This document shows positions 1 to 9,164 of a stretch of 64,000 bases of DNA, piece by piece. Source of the DNA: JTS-AC122 sp050246015. Lineage in GTDB: Bacteria; Planctomycetota; Phycisphaerae; Phycisphaerales; UBA1924. How positions within the stretch are numbered: the first letter of the stretch is position 1; each line of letters starts with the position of its first letter. The notes beneath the pieces were generated by a model. That model did no database searches. It had not been told where the DNA came from and saw nothing but the letters and a program-made list of their open reading frames with translations. The translations under genes and the position numbers were made by a program. The stretch covers positions 62,001 to 126,000 of the forward strand of contig JBFWWU010000011.1 of assembly GCA_050246015.1 (NCBI GenBank), given 5' to 3'.

Positions 1-486
1 GAGTTCGCGACGGCGTTCAGGCGTGAGAGTTTCCCGCGCGTGTATCGTCCGACGCAGGCGACGCGCGTGGTGGACGCCGCGGTCGCTCTGAAGGACTTGA
101 CGGCGGATCAGAAGTCGGCGATCGAGGCGATCCGCGATAGTTACCACCGCGACCTGGCGGCGATCCAGAAGGACATGGAAGGCGCGACCGAGGAGATGGA
201 AGCGAACTTCTCGCCCCGGAACATGATGCAGCGCGGCGGGTTCGGGAACGATGACAGCAAACTCGGCGACCTGCAGCGGCGCCGGCGCGAACTGGACCGC
301 GATACCGCCGAGAAGGTCAACGCCCTGCTCACCGAAGAGCAGCGGGAGAAGTTGCCGCGGCGTGACGCGAACGACGGTCAGGACGGCGGTCAGCGCGGAC
401 CACGCGGGCGCAATGGGCAGAACGACGGCGCCCAGCCGGGCGATAACGGCGGCCGGCGCAACCGTCAGCCGGGTCGCAACGAGTAA
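1..486 (+). CDS. Spy/CpxP-like secreted protein, 3' part only
   Basis: The reading frame is open from base 1, so the gene starts outside the window; the first in-window start-like codon is GTG at 40. About 160 residues are visible. The middle is a charged helical stretch with an L-T-x-x-Q element (LTADQKSAIEAI), and a second one follows about 80 residues later (LTEEQREKL). This pattern is known from Spy/CpxP-type periplasmic chaperones and planctomycete heavy-metal-resistance-like proteins. The last 50 residues are a disordered tail rich in Gly, Arg, Asn, Asp and Gln. The function is inferred from the LTxxQ pattern only. A clear terminator follows at 542–566, so this is the last gene of its transcript. 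Confidence 0.6.
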   Translation, partial: EFATAFRRESFPRVYRPTQATRVVDAAVALKDLTADQKSAIEAIRDSYHRDLAAIQKDMEGATEEMEANFSPRNMMQRGGFGNDDSKLGDLQRRRRELDRDTAEKVNALLTEEQREKLPRRDANDGQDGGQRGPRGRNGQNDGAQPGDNGGRRNRQPGRNE

Positions 487-541
487 TCACCATCGGGCGC
501 GGTCACGCGTCCGCCACGGCGCCTATGAAGAATCACACAAG

Positions 542-566
542 CCCGCGTCCCGGACGCGGGTTTTTT
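542..566 (+). terminator. Rho-independent terminator after the Spy-like gene
   Basis: A near-perfect G+C stem (CCCGCGTCC / GGACGCGGG, 542–560) is followed directly by six T residues. It lies 56 bases after the stop of the upstream gene. It also argues against starting proC at 565, because that start would sit on the T-tract. Confidence 0.85.
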
Positions 567-621
567 GTTTGGCGACGCGGCAGCCGCGGCGGCCGCCGCG
601 CGTTGCTTCTACGATGCCCGC

Positions 622-1509
622 GTGCCGGAGCAGAATCCATATCTTGCGCTGATCGGTGGGGGCAACATGGCGCGAGCGATCGTGCAGGGGGGCCTGGCGG
701 CGGGCGTGCTGGAGCCGGCGCGCACGGCGGTGGCGGAGCCCGAGGCGAGCAAGCGGGAGTGGTTCGCGGCCCGAGGGGTGCTCGTGCACACAAGCGCGGC
801 GTGCGCGCTGGAGTGGCTCGAAGAGCGTGATGCTGCTTTGGCGTCCGAGCCGCGCGGGCAGGTGCTGCTGGCGATCAAACCGCAGTCGCTTGGGGGGCTG
901 TCGGACGAACTTGTTCGAGAGAGAGGAACCGACGCGTTCGGGGCGTTTTCGCGGCGGATCGTGATTTCAGTTCTGGCGGGCGTGCCGACGCGCGTGGTGC
1001 GGCGGCTGCTTGGGGGCGCGTGCGCGGTTGTCCGGGCGATGCCGAACACGCCGGCGCAGGTCGGCGAGGGCGTGACGGCGATCGCGGCTGGGGCGGGTGC
1101 ATCGCCGGGGGACGCGGCGTTCTGCGAGCGGCTGTTCCGGGGGGTCGGCCCGGTGGTGCATCGGTGCGATGAGTCACTCATGGATGCGTACACGGGGCTG
1201 GCCGCGTCCGGGCCGGCGTACGTGTATTACCTTGGCGAAGCGATGGTGCGTGCGGCGGTGAAGGCGGGACTGGGCGAGGAGGATGCGCGGGCGGCGGTCC
1301 GGCAGATGATCATCGGCGCGGGCACGCTGCTCAAGCGGACGGAGGACCCGTTCGAGGCGCTTCGGGCCGCGGTGACAAGCAAGGGCGGCACAACCGAAGC
1401 CGCGATCCGTGTGCTTGACGAGCGAGGGACGGCGGGGGCGATCGTGAGCGCGATCGATGCGGCCCGGGGGCGCGGGCGCGAACTGGGTGAAGCATTTGAA
1501 CGGGCGTGA
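622..1509 (+). CDS. proC: Pyrroline-5-carboxylate reductase
   Basis: Catalyses the last step of proline synthesis, NAD(P)H-dependent reduction of 1-pyrroline-5-carboxylate to L-proline, in the cytoplasm. The N-terminus carries the Rossmann fingerprint IGGGNMARAIVQGG. MPNTPAQVGEGVT is the family's substrate-side motif. The C-terminal dimerisation domain has the signature LAASGPAYVYYLGEAM and the T-S-K-G-G-T-T-E-A run. The chosen GTG start at 622 gives 295 residues, normal for ProC. An upstream start at 565 would overlap the terminator and add a low-complexity Ala run. The gene stands alone, with 150 bases before the next one. Confidence 0.93.
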   Translation: MPEQNPYLALIGGGNMARAIVQGGLAAGVLEPARTAVAEPEASKREWFAARGVLVHTSAACALEWLEERDAALASEPRGQVLLAIKPQSLGGLSDELVRERGTDAFGAFSRRIVISVLAGVPTRVVRRLLGGACAVVRAMPNTPAQVGEGVTAIAAGAGASPGDAAFCERLFRGVGPVVHRCDESLMDAYTGLAASGPAYVYYLGEAMVRAAVKAGLGEEDARAAVRQMIIGAGTLLKRTEDPFEALRAAVTSKGGTTEAAIRVLDERGTAGAIVSAIDAARGRGRELGEAFERA

Positions 1510-1660
1510 GCGCTTGCGTCGAGGCGCGCGGCGCCTGCACGTCGGTTCGGCACCGGTTGCTCACCGAGGCTGCCTGCGGGCGCACTGGGCCCAGATCGGG
1601 CAATAATCCGCACGGCCCGGGCGGGGGCGTCTTTGGCTCGGCGGACGACGGGAGACCCTG

Positions 1661-2560
1661 ATGGTCCTTGGACTCGTGATCGTGGTGGCTGTCGCGCTGG
1701 GCGCGTTCGTGTACATCGCGGAGGAGCGCTACACGCGCGTGCGGCGGCGACTGGCGCGGCTGGAGCGGGCGCAGGCCGAGCAGATGCTGATGCTCAAGCC
1801 GATCTGCACGACGATCCAGACGGAGCGGATGGTTCGGGAGGGGAAGCCGCCGCGGCGGGAGATCGAGTTCCGCTCGCAGTTCGGCGAAGACGTGCTGCTG
1901 TGGCACCTGTTCCGCGGGAAAACAGACGGGTTCTACATCGAGGTGGGCGCGTACGACGGGTATACCTATGCGGTCACGTACGCGTTTGAGTGCATGGGGT
2001 GGACGGGGCTGCTGGTCGAGCCGATCCCGGAGCGTCACGCGGCGTGCCAGTCGCTGCGGAAGTGGAGCCGGGTGGAGCACGCGGCGCTCTCGAAGCGCGG
2101 CTCGTCGGGCACGGCGACGTTCGCGCACATCACGTCGAGCAAGCACGACTACGAGGCGAGTTCGTTCCTGCCCGGATCCGTGACGAAGAAGCGGTTCATG
2201 CGGCCGCCGAGGTCGAAGAAGGGAGGCACGACGCAGAGCATCACGGTGCCGCTGACGACGATGGACAACCTGCTGAAGGACTACCCGGGCACGGTGGATT
2301 TCATGGTGCTGGATGTCGAGGGTGCGGAGATGAACCTGCTGGATGGGTTCGATGTGGATCGGTACAAGCCGGCGGTGATGGTGGTCGAGGATCAGGCGAT
2401 GGGCGCGGACGGAACGCTGCTGGAGTATCTCGAAGGCAAGGGATACCGGCACATCATGTGGCTGTCGTACAACCGGGTGCTGATCCGGCGGGATCGACCG
2501 GAACTGATCGAGCGTGCCGCGCAGGTGGCGCAGGCGGGGCATAAGGGGGTGACGCTGTAG
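1661..2560 (+). CDS. Membrane-anchored FkbM-family methyltransferase
   Basis: 299 residues. Residues 1–20 form one hydrophobic segment (VLGLVIVVAVALGAFVYIA) that probably anchors the enzyme in the membrane. The rest matches the FkbM SAM-dependent methyltransferase fold: F-G-E-D-V-L-L-W and the SAM-site IEVGAYDG come first, LLVEPIP follows, and the diagnostic FMVLDVEGAEMNLLDG lies near residue 220. FkbM enzymes O-methylate sugars or polyketides. The substrate cannot be read here and there is no glycan cluster alongside. The ATG is preceded by GGAG. The stop lies 12 bases from the convergent dockerin-protein gene. Confidence 0.8.
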   Translation: MVLGLVIVVAVALGAFVYIAEERYTRVRRRLARLERAQAEQMLMLKPICTTIQTERMVREGKPPRREIEFRSQFGEDVLLWHLFRGKTDGFYIEVGAYDGYTYAVTYAFECMGWTGLLVEPIPERHAACQSLRKWSRVEHAALSKRGSSGTATFAHITSSKHDYEASSFLPGSVTKKRFMRPPRSKKGGTTQSITVPLTTMDNLLKDYPGTVDFMVLDVEGAEMNLLDGFDVDRYKPAVMVVEDQAMGADGTLLEYLEGKGYRHIMWLSYNRVLIRRDRPELIERAAQVAQAGHKGVTL

Positions 2561-2571
2561 GCGGACGATGG

Positions 2572-5415
2572 TCAGCAGCCGGAGAAGAACGCGGCGAGGA
2601 AGTCGAAGAAGTCCTGGGAGTTGATGAAGGTGTCGTGGTTGAAGTCGGCGGATGATGCGGCCGCGAAGAAGGCGGCGAGGAAGTCAAAGAAGTCCTGGGA
2701 GTTGACGAATAAATCAGCGTTGAAATCGGCGGGGCAGACAATGGCGAGTTCGACGGAGTGAGGGAGGACGCGGGCACGGGCGGCGAGGCCGGCGGGGAGG
2801 CCGGGGTAATCCACGCGAGAGAACGCGCCGGTGACGGGGCCAGTGGCGGTGAGGATGACGAAGGACTGGCCGCGGGTGGGCGTGAAGCCGGGCAGTGAAG
2901 TCGCGCGGATCCCGCCGGCGAGGGAGGCGGAGCCGGTGATGATGAACTGGTCGTGCTGGGTGATGGGGACGAGGCCGGCGAGTTCGACATCGAGGCGGGC
3001 GCGTGAGAAGGAGACGAGGTTGCCGGAGAGGCGGAAGGGGCCGGGGGCGTTTCGACCGCCGGGGACGAGGACGGCGTGGTTATTGAGGGTGAGGGTGGTG
3101 ATGACGGGGTCGGGGGGCGGGGTGAGGGAGAGGACGATGCGCTGGCTGATCTCGGAAAGGATGTCGTCGTCGGCGTCGGAGCCGTTGACGAGCATGGTGG
3201 GGACGGTGAAGGTGGCGCCGGGAAGGAGGGTCATGGTGGCGTTGCGTTCGATGACGAAGGGATGGGTCATCGTGGTGGGCCCGTCGAGCGTGGCTGTTCC
3301 CTGGAGGGTTGAGACACCGGTGAACCAGGGGGCGGAGGCGCCGCGGCAGGAGATGGTGGTGGGCGGTGCGATGGTGGATATGCCGGAAGGGAGGTTGAGG
3401 GTGGCGTCGGGGTCAACGAGCCACGTGCCGGCGGCGAGGGTGCCGGCGACGAGGTCGCCGGGGTTGTTGACGTTGAGGGTGCCGGCGATGACGTGGACGG
3501 TGCCGGCAGAGTTGAGGAGGCGGGGGTCGATGTTGCCGCCGGCGGTCCCGATCTTCTCGATGAGGGAGTTGTTGAGGATGGATCCGGAGCCGGTGACATT
3601 GCCGCCGGCGAAGGAGAGGGTGCCGTCGTTGGTGATCGTTGAAGCGAGGGAGATCGAGAGGACGCCCGAGAGAACGCTGAAGAGGGCACCGGGGGCGTTG
3701 GTGATGTGGCCGGCGGCGATGGTGCCGCCGCGGCAATCCAGTCGGTTGCGGTTCAAGATGGCCCCGTCGGTGGAGGTGCCGGAGACGGCAGCGCCGTTGA
3801 AGTTGAGCAGGCCCAGATTGGTGAAGGTGCGGTTGCCGGTGTCGAGCGGGCCTTGAAGGGTGGCGGCGGAGCCGCTGGTGTCGGGCCCGAGGCGGTTCTC
3901 GAAGTTGCCGGTGAGGAGTGTGAGGCGGTCGATGACGAGAGTGCCCTGACCCTGGGCGACGGGCGTGCCGGCGCGGACGGTCTGAGGCCCGAGAAGGTGG
4001 AGGGAGGGGGAGGCACCGCCGCCGAGGTCGATGGTGGTGGTGCCTTCCCAGGAGGTGGGGCCGGAGAGGGCGAGTTCGCGGGACTCGACGACGATGCGAG
4101 AGCCTGAGAGGAGGGAGAGGGGCGCGGAGATGCCGGAGCCGGTGGTGGCTTCGGCGCCCTTGCGGATGGCGCCGGCGCTGGTGACCTGGGCGGTTGTTTG
4201 GCCGACGGCCTGGGAGATGGAGCCGACGGTGAGGTAGAGGGTACCTGAGGGCTGGTTGTCGACGAGGGTGTTGTTGGAGAGGAGGAAGCCGCCGCGGACG
4301 GAGACGGTGCCGAGATTGCGGATGGAGGCTTGGTTGATGAGGCGGGCGCCATTGGTGCCAACGTTGCCGATGAGGAGGTCGCCGCCGGGCTGGTTGATGA
4401 GGGCGTGGTCGCCGCCGAGTTGGCCGAAGAGGAACTGGGCGGGACCGGTGTTCGTGATGTCGGCGTAGAGGTTGACCGGGAGGTCGCCGGCGGTGGTGTT
4501 GATCACGAAGCCGCGGGGGGAAGAGAAGGAGAGGTCGGCGGCGAAGGGGGCGTAGAAACCAACACGGCCCGCGGAGATTTCGAGGTCGCCGGAGCCGTCG
4601 ATGGATCCGCCTAGTTGGGGAGCGTCTGCGCCGGGGGCGGAGGAGGCGAAGACGCGGATGATGCCGCCGTTGGCGACATGCATGGAGCCCGTGGCGAGAT
4701 CCTGGACCGGGCCGGTGAGGTTGAGGGTGCCGGCGGCAACGGTGATGGACCCGTAGTTGGCGAAGGGGACGGCGATGGAGACGGTGGTATTGCCGAAGTT
4801 CTTGGCGAGGTCAGCGTGGTTGTTGAAACTACCGTAGTTCTGGACGCCGGGGAGGATGTTGAAGGAGCGGAGTTCATAGGCGTAGTAGTTCTCGAAATAG
4901 CCTTCCCGGATTTCGAGCCCGCCGCCGGCCTGATCGACGACGCCGTAGTTAAGGAAAGCAGGACCGTTGATGATCTTGGCGGCGCCGGCGGTGAGGGTGA
5001 CGGTGTGATCGTTTCGGATGAAGCCGGAGCCTCCGAAGGCGCCGCCGCTCCAGGTGGTGTTGGGGCCGGCGAGGGTGAGCGTGCCATTGACGGTGAAGGG
5101 TGAGTTGGAGCCGCCGGTGTTGAGGAAGTTGAGATCGACCATGTAGCCGTCGGCGACGGTGACGCGACCTGAGACTTCGACGGTGCGCGATGCGGTGAGG
5201 GAAGCGAGGACCGGCTCGGTGCCATTGCCGAGTTGAACGCTCGGAGAACCGGGTGGGATGACGACGGTGGCGCCGGCAGGGGGGACCATCATGGGGTCCC
5301 AGTTCTGGGCCGAGAACCAGTTTCGGCTGAAGGAGCCGGTCCAGGTGGAGGTCTGGGCGGTGCAGAGGGAGGAGGAAAGGAGGGGGAAGATTGCGACGAG
5401 GAGGAGCGTGCGCAT
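2572..5415 (-). CDS. Secreted beta-repeat protein with GC-type dockerin tail
   Basis: 947 residues. A signal peptide (MRTLLLVAIFPLLSSSLCTAQ) is followed by WTGSFSRNWFSAQNWDP, a motif often seen at the start of autotransporter-like or passenger-type beta-helix proteins. About 800 residues of Gly/Asn/Thr-rich short strands follow, as in a right-handed beta-helix. The last 55 residues hold two EF-hand loops (DFNADLFVNSQD and DFNHDTFINSQD), each followed by FFDFLAAFF: the GC-type dockerin tail typical of Phycisphaerae, which ends in SGC. The likely role is an exported surface or adhesin-like protein; no catalytic motif was recognised. The tail DNA is nearly identical to that of the next gene. Confidence 0.75.
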   Translation of the reverse strand: MRTLLLVAIFPLLSSSLCTAQTSTWTGSFSRNWFSAQNWDPMMVPPAGATVVIPPGSPSVQLGNGTEPVLASLTASRTVEVSGRVTVADGYMVDLNFLNTGGSNSPFTVNGTLTLAGPNTTWSGGAFGGSGFIRNDHTVTLTAGAAKIINGPAFLNYGVVDQAGGGLEIREGYFENYYAYELRSFNILPGVQNYGSFNNHADLAKNFGNTTVSIAVPFANYGSITVAAGTLNLTGPVQDLATGSMHVANGGIIRVFASSAPGADAPQLGGSIDGSGDLEISAGRVGFYAPFAADLSFSSPRGFVINTTAGDLPVNLYADITNTGPAQFLFGQLGGDHALINQPGGDLLIGNVGTNGARLINQASIRNLGTVSVRGGFLLSNNTLVDNQPSGTLYLTVGSISQAVGQTTAQVTSAGAIRKGAEATTGSGISAPLSLLSGSRIVVESRELALSGPTSWEGTTTIDLGGGASPSLHLLGPQTVRAGTPVAQGQGTLVIDRLTLLTGNFENRLGPDTSGSAATLQGPLDTGNRTFTNLGLLNFNGAAVSGTSTDGAILNRNRLDCRGGTIAAGHITNAPGALFSVLSGVLSISLASTITNDGTLSFAGGNVTGSGSILNNSLIEKIGTAGGNIDPRLLNSAGTVHVIAGTLNVNNPGDLVAGTLAAGTWLVDPDATLNLPSGISTIAPPTTISCRGASAPWFTGVSTLQGTATLDGPTTMTHPFVIERNATMTLLPGATFTVPTMLVNGSDADDDILSEISQRIVLSLTPPPDPVITTLTLNNHAVLVPGGRNAPGPFRLSGNLVSFSRARLDVELAGLVPITQHDQFIITGSASLAGGIRATSLPGFTPTRGQSFVILTATGPVTGAFSRVDYPGLPAGLAARARVLPHSVELAIVCPADFNADLFVNSQDFFDFLAAFFAAASSADFNHDTFINSQDFFDFLAAFFSGC
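2579..2706 (-). repeat. Dockerin-tail DNA repeat, copy 1
   Basis: This 128-base stretch at the 3' end of the beta-repeat protein matches 5513–5640 at 126 of 128 positions, in the same orientation. The two mismatches include the one giving Ser versus Pro between the two EF-hands. Each copy also holds two similar halves of about 72 bases, one per EF-hand. Such identity in the tail, with unrelated upstream domains, points to recent duplication or gene conversion of the anchor module. Confidence 0.9.
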
Positions 5416-5502
5416 AGATGGACCCCGGTGGTGTGGTGGAAGTTTGCACCGGGAACGGGGTGTGTCAAGTGATGATGAGGACGCGGAGGGTGGCAGCGGA
5501 CG

Positions 5503-8500
5503 CTACGGGCAACCGGAGAAGAAGGCGGCGAGGAAGTCGAAGAAGTCCTGGGAGTTGATGAAGGTGTCGTGGTTGAAGTCGGCGGATGGTGCGGCCGCGA
5601 AGAAGGCGGCGAGGAAGTCAAAGAAGTCCTGGGAGTTGACAAATCCGTCGGCGTTGAAGTCGGCGGAGCAACGGGAAATGGTCACGTTGGCGGTGTCACG
5701 AGCGATGTGGCCGCTGGGATCCTGGACCTGGAGCGTGATGCAGTGGGAGCCAAGCGGGAGCGTGATGCTCGGTGCTTGACCCGCGGCGGTCCCGGCGTTC
5801 CAGATCCAGGTGTACGTCAGGGCGTCGCTGTCGGGGTCGGAGGAGGTGGAGCCGTCGAGGGTGACGGTGGCGTTCTCGCAGCCGATGCAAGTGATGGTGA
5901 GGTCTGGGCCGGCGTTGGCGATCGGCGGCTTGTTCATGGAGTTGAAGAGGGAGATGAGGCCGGAGGAGACGAGGCAGAGGTCGGGGTTGTAGGGCTGGTG
6001 TTCCCAGGTCTGGTTGAGGGGGAGTGACTCAAGGGAGCGCATATGCGACGTGCGCAGCGCGGCGTCGCCGTTGTTCCACCCGCCGGGAAGGAGGATCCGC
6101 GCCGGCCAGATTCCGTTGAGGCAGCCTAAGCAGTAGGGGCTTGTGTTCACGACGACGCCGAGCGGCTGAGGTTGGCCGGGCCCGCGGAAGCCGACGATCT
6201 CGCCGTGCCCGTCGCTCCGCCAGCAGACGCCATCGCCGTCTGGGCAGCAGAAGCCGATCCCATTTTCGTCGGGCCACCCTCCCGGATCGTCGCCCGAATC
6301 GCAGGTGGAGACGGGGGACTGCTCGGAGGTGCCTCCCATGGGAACGGCGTGGTCGAACTCACGATTGCTGAGGAAGTCGAATGGGAACAGGGCTTCGTTC
6401 TGCCAACGGTGGTAGAGGTTGATGATGTTGCTTCGGAAGCGGATCGTGTTGGCGTTGTCCACGTCGATCCCGGTCACGCACGTGGCTGAGGCGTCGCTGA
6501 TGTTGGCGAGCCACGGTCCGATGGGGTCGCAGCCGTCGGCGAGAAGCCGCGAGCGGTAGCCGAGGAAGTTGTCGCGCGTCACTCGCCAGCGGGTCCAGTT
6601 GTAATGGGGGAACACGGAGTACGCGGGGCCGGCCCAGGGAAAGTTGCGGTTGCCGACGGGGTCGATGGGCGCGAGGATGTCGATGAGGCTATCGGCTTGA
6701 GCGCCGAGGTGGACGACCGCGCCGCCGCCCATGCTGTGACCGGCGACGATGATGATCGCGCTGGGGTTGTGTTCACGGATGGCGCGGAGGAAGCGGACGG
6801 CGTCGGCGACGAACTGGTAGTCCTCGCCGGGGGCGGCTTTGTCGGCGGCGTCTTCGGGGGTGGTGAAGTTCAGGAAATCGGTAGCCGTGCCGGGGTGCGC
6901 CTGGTCGTCGTGGAGCGGGCGTTCCAGGTACGGCGCCAGGAGGTTGTTCCACCACGCGAAGTGGACGTAGGCCCCGCGTGATTGCAGGTGCCTGGCGAAG
7001 CGGTAGAAGGTGAGTTCGTCGAGGGAGGCGTTGCGCCCGTAGCCGCTCACGAGAAGGGCGTAGATCGGGCGGCCGTTGGGCACGTCGATAAAGTCGTCCT
7101 GAGCGTTTGGGTGCCCGGCCCACACCGCCGGGCGATTCCACCCCTGTCCTTCTTCGTCGGGCGGGAGGCCGAGTTTGGGGAGGTTCACGCGGAACGTGGT
7201 CGGCGTGGGCGCGTCGCAGGAATCGGGGCAGAGCACGCTCAGGGTCGCTTCCTGCGTGCGTACGGAGCCGCAGGTGTTGGAGGCGACGGCGCGGTATCGC
7301 CCGGCGTCGGCGGGCGTGACGGGGTTGATGGTGAGGTTGGCGGTCGTCGCGCCGGAGATGTTCGGGCCGTCAACGAGGTCAAGGCCGCTGCGCTGCCAGC
7401 GGATTTGAAAAGAGCCCTGGCCGGCGAAGGTGGCGCTCAAGACGGTGGCGGCGTCGCAGGGCGCGGTGCGGCCGCTGGGATTCTGGGAGACGGAGAGACC
7501 GCTGCCGAGCCAGCCCGATGCCGGGCCGACAGGGGTGCTGATGCCGCACTGGTTGTACGCGAGGATCCAGTAGCGGTAGGTATCGATGTGGCTTGCCGAG
7601 GAATCGAGGTAGGTGCGTGCATTGCCATCCACGTCCGTAAGGATCTGGGCGTCCGCGAACGACGTGGTGGAGGCACGGAAAATCTGGAAGCCGTTTGCCG
7701 GCGACAACCCGGCGACGTTCCATGAAAGCAGCACGCCCCCGCAGCGCGACCCCTGGGTGGCGGCGAGATCCAGGGCCTGCGGACTTGTCAAACGAAAACC
7801 TGTCTCCACGTTGCTGGGCCCGCTCACGCCGCAGGCCGTGACGGCCCGGACCCAGTAGTAATGGAGAGTATTGGGAAGTGCGGTGAGGTCGAGCAGCGAG
7901 CCGGCGGGCGAGGTGCCGATGAGTGTGGAGCTCTGGTAGTCGTTGGAGGTGTTGCGGTAGACCTCGTAGAGGGGGTTGCCGGAGACGGTGTCCCAGGTCA
8001 GTTGAACACCGGTGCAGACGGCGCCGTCAGAGGCCGAGAGGTTGGTGGGCGTGTCGGGCGTGGTCTGGCGGAAGCCGGTGTCGGAGTTGCTGGGCCCGCT
8101 GACGCCGCAGAGAGTGACGGCGCGGACCCAGTAGTAGTAGGTGACGAGAGGGAGCGCGGTGATATCGAGCAGGGAGCCGTTGGCGGAGGTGCCGACGAGG
8201 GAGGAGGTCTGGTAGTTGTTGCTGATGTTGCGGTAGACCTCGTAGGTGGGGTTGCCGTCGATGGTGTCCCAGGTGAGTTGGACGCCGGTGCAGAGGGTGC
8301 CGTTGGAGGCGCTGAGGTTGGTGGGGGTGCCGGGCGTGGTGCCGCGGTGGCCCTGGTTGCGAGCGCTGAAGCCGCCGAAGTTCTGTCCGGGGATGCAGGC
8401 GGCCCGGAAGGCTCGGACCCAGTAGTAGTAAAACACGCCCGGGAGGGCGGTGAGGTCGGTCATCTGGGAGTCGATGGGGGAGGCGAGGAGGCCGGCGTGG

Positions 8501-8709
8501 TCGATGTCGGTGTCGAGGCTGCGCCAGACCTGGTAGTTAGTCGCGCCGGAGACGTCGTTCCAGTTCAGGGCGACGCCGTTGCACTGCGTGCCGTCGGAGG
8601 CGGTGAACCCGGTGGGTGTGCCGGGGGGGCATTGGGCCAGCGATGGAGATATCGGGCCCGCCCAGATGACCAGCATCAGCCCGAGCCAGAGGGCGCGAAG
8701 GTGCGACAT
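5503..8709 (-). CDS. Secreted FN3/Ig/hydrolase/PKD protein with GC-type dockerin tail
   Basis: 1,068 residues. The start at 8709 is chosen because AAAGGAGG lies just upstream and the product then begins with a signal peptide ending SLAQC. A longer in-frame extension to 8904 has neither. Domains in order: four fibronectin-III-like repeats (about residues 28–400; the middle two are nearly identical, 92 residues each), an Ig-like domain (about 400–490), an alpha/beta-hydrolase-like domain with nucleophile elbow GHSMGGG, a PKD-like domain (NAGPDLTI, GSTSSDPDSDALTYTW), and two EF-hands of the GC-type dockerin tail ending SGCP. The product is probably an exported lipase/esterase-like enzyme held at the cell surface. 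The substrate is unknown, and the catalytic Asp and His were not assigned. Confidence 0.75.
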   Translation of the reverse strand: MSHLRALWLGLMLVIWAGPISPSLAQCPPGTPTGFTASDGTQCNGVALNWNDVSGATNYQVWRSLDTDIDHAGLLASPIDSQMTDLTALPGVFYYYWVRAFRAACIPGQNFGGFSARNQGHRGTTPGTPTNLSASNGTLCTGVQLTWDTIDGNPTYEVYRNISNNYQTSSLVGTSANGSLLDITALPLVTYYYWVRAVTLCGVSGPSNSDTGFRQTTPDTPTNLSASDGAVCTGVQLTWDTVSGNPLYEVYRNTSNDYQSSTLIGTSPAGSLLDLTALPNTLHYYWVRAVTACGVSGPSNVETGFRLTSPQALDLAATQGSRCGGVLLSWNVAGLSPANGFQIFRASTTSFADAQILTDVDGNARTYLDSSASHIDTYRYWILAYNQCGISTPVGPASGWLGSGLSVSQNPSGRTAPCDAATVLSATFAGQGSFQIRWQRSGLDLVDGPNISGATTANLTINPVTPADAGRYRAVASNTCGSVRTQEATLSVLCPDSCDAPTPTTFRVNLPKLGLPPDEEGQGWNRPAVWAGHPNAQDDFIDVPNGRPIYALLVSGYGRNASLDELTFYRFARHLQSRGAYVHFAWWNNLLAPYLERPLHDDQAHPGTATDFLNFTTPEDAADKAAPGEDYQFVADAVRFLRAIREHNPSAIIIVAGHSMGGGAVVHLGAQADSLIDILAPIDPVGNRNFPWAGPAYSVFPHYNWTRWRVTRDNFLGYRSRLLADGCDPIGPWLANISDASATCVTGIDVDNANTIRFRSNIINLYHRWQNEALFPFDFLSNREFDHAVPMGGTSEQSPVSTCDSGDDPGGWPDENGIGFCCPDGDGVCWRSDGHGEIVGFRGPGQPQPLGVVVNTSPYCLGCLNGIWPARILLPGGWNNGDAALRTSHMRSLESLPLNQTWEHQPYNPDLCLVSSGLISLFNSMNKPPIANAGPDLTITCIGCENATVTLDGSTSSDPDSDALTYTWIWNAGTAAGQAPSITLPLGSHCITLQVQDPSGHIARDTANVTISRCSADFNADGFVNSQDFFDFLAAFFAAAPSADFNHDTFINSQDFFDFLAAFFSGCP
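5513..5640 (-). repeat. Dockerin-tail DNA repeat, copy 2
   Basis: Partner of 2579–2706 (126/128 identical, direct orientation, 2,934 bases apart). It encodes the paired EF-hands of the second dockerin protein. Identity falls off just past base 5640 into synonymous and conservative changes. Confidence 0.9.
7790..8340 (-). repeat. Tandem FN3 coding repeats
   Basis: Two consecutive units of about 276 bases (92 residues) encode fibronectin-III-like domains 2 and 3 of the secreted hydrolase. The units share long blocks such as LLDxTALP, YYWVRAVT, CGVSGPSN and GFR. Domains 1 and 4 are more diverged relatives. Boundaries are approximate. Confidence 0.7.
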
Positions 8710-9080
8710 TGGTATCCTCCTTTGGGGACCGAGGGTGGACAGGCCTATACCCGAGATTACAGCGCGGTCGAGCAAAGGCGAAGCGCGGTGGCCGCACAAT
8801 CGAACTTTTTTTCCCACGCAAGGTGGACGGGTTATCCGGCGAGGATCGGCTCGGCCGAGGATCCGCGTGCCAGGGGACGAGCCGAAGCATCGATCTGCGC
8901 CCACTTGGCTAGGCTAACAGGAAACCCCTCGGCGGGTGCGGAGGGGGTCAAGACGGGACTGAAGACAAGAGACTGCTGGCCTTGCGCAAGCGCTCAGTTG
9001 ACCATGAGTTCGTCCCGGTGAAGCGACGCCAACTCCAGGACGAGTGCCCTCGCGCGTGACGGCATCTTGCCAATGAACAC
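8710..9080. other. Intergenic stretch without a gene
   Basis: No convincing coding region is seen between the start of the secreted hydrolase and the 3' side of atpA. It must contain the hydrolase promoter on the minus strand, but no clear -35/-10 pair stands out. A weak stem (ACCCCTC … GAGGGGGT, about 8925–8951) has no T-tract. Confidence 0.5.
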
Positions 9081-9163
9081 GCCCCGCTGGTGGGCGGGGC
9101 CGTGCGAGATCCCTCTCGGAGAGAGGGGGTACCCATGACCCCACTCGGAGAGCGGGGCTACCG
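9081..9163. repeat. Cluster of three hairpins after atpA
   Basis: Three G+C stems follow the atpA stop on the minus strand: 9140–9158 (CCCCGCTC/GAGTGGGG), 9111–9127 (CCCTCTC/GAGAGGG) and 9081–9100 (GCCCCGC/GCGGGGC). The first two share the motif CTCGGAGAG and a following TACC at a 30-base period, so they are a short tandem repeat. None has a T-tract. They may act as a 3' processing or termination region for atpA. Confidence 0.6.
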
Positions 9164-9164
9164 G

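Noticed and set aside
8710..8904. Longer N-terminus for the secreted hydrolase
   Set aside because: The extension precedes a clear signal peptide and a strong AAAGGAGG site at 8709, so it would bury the export signal.
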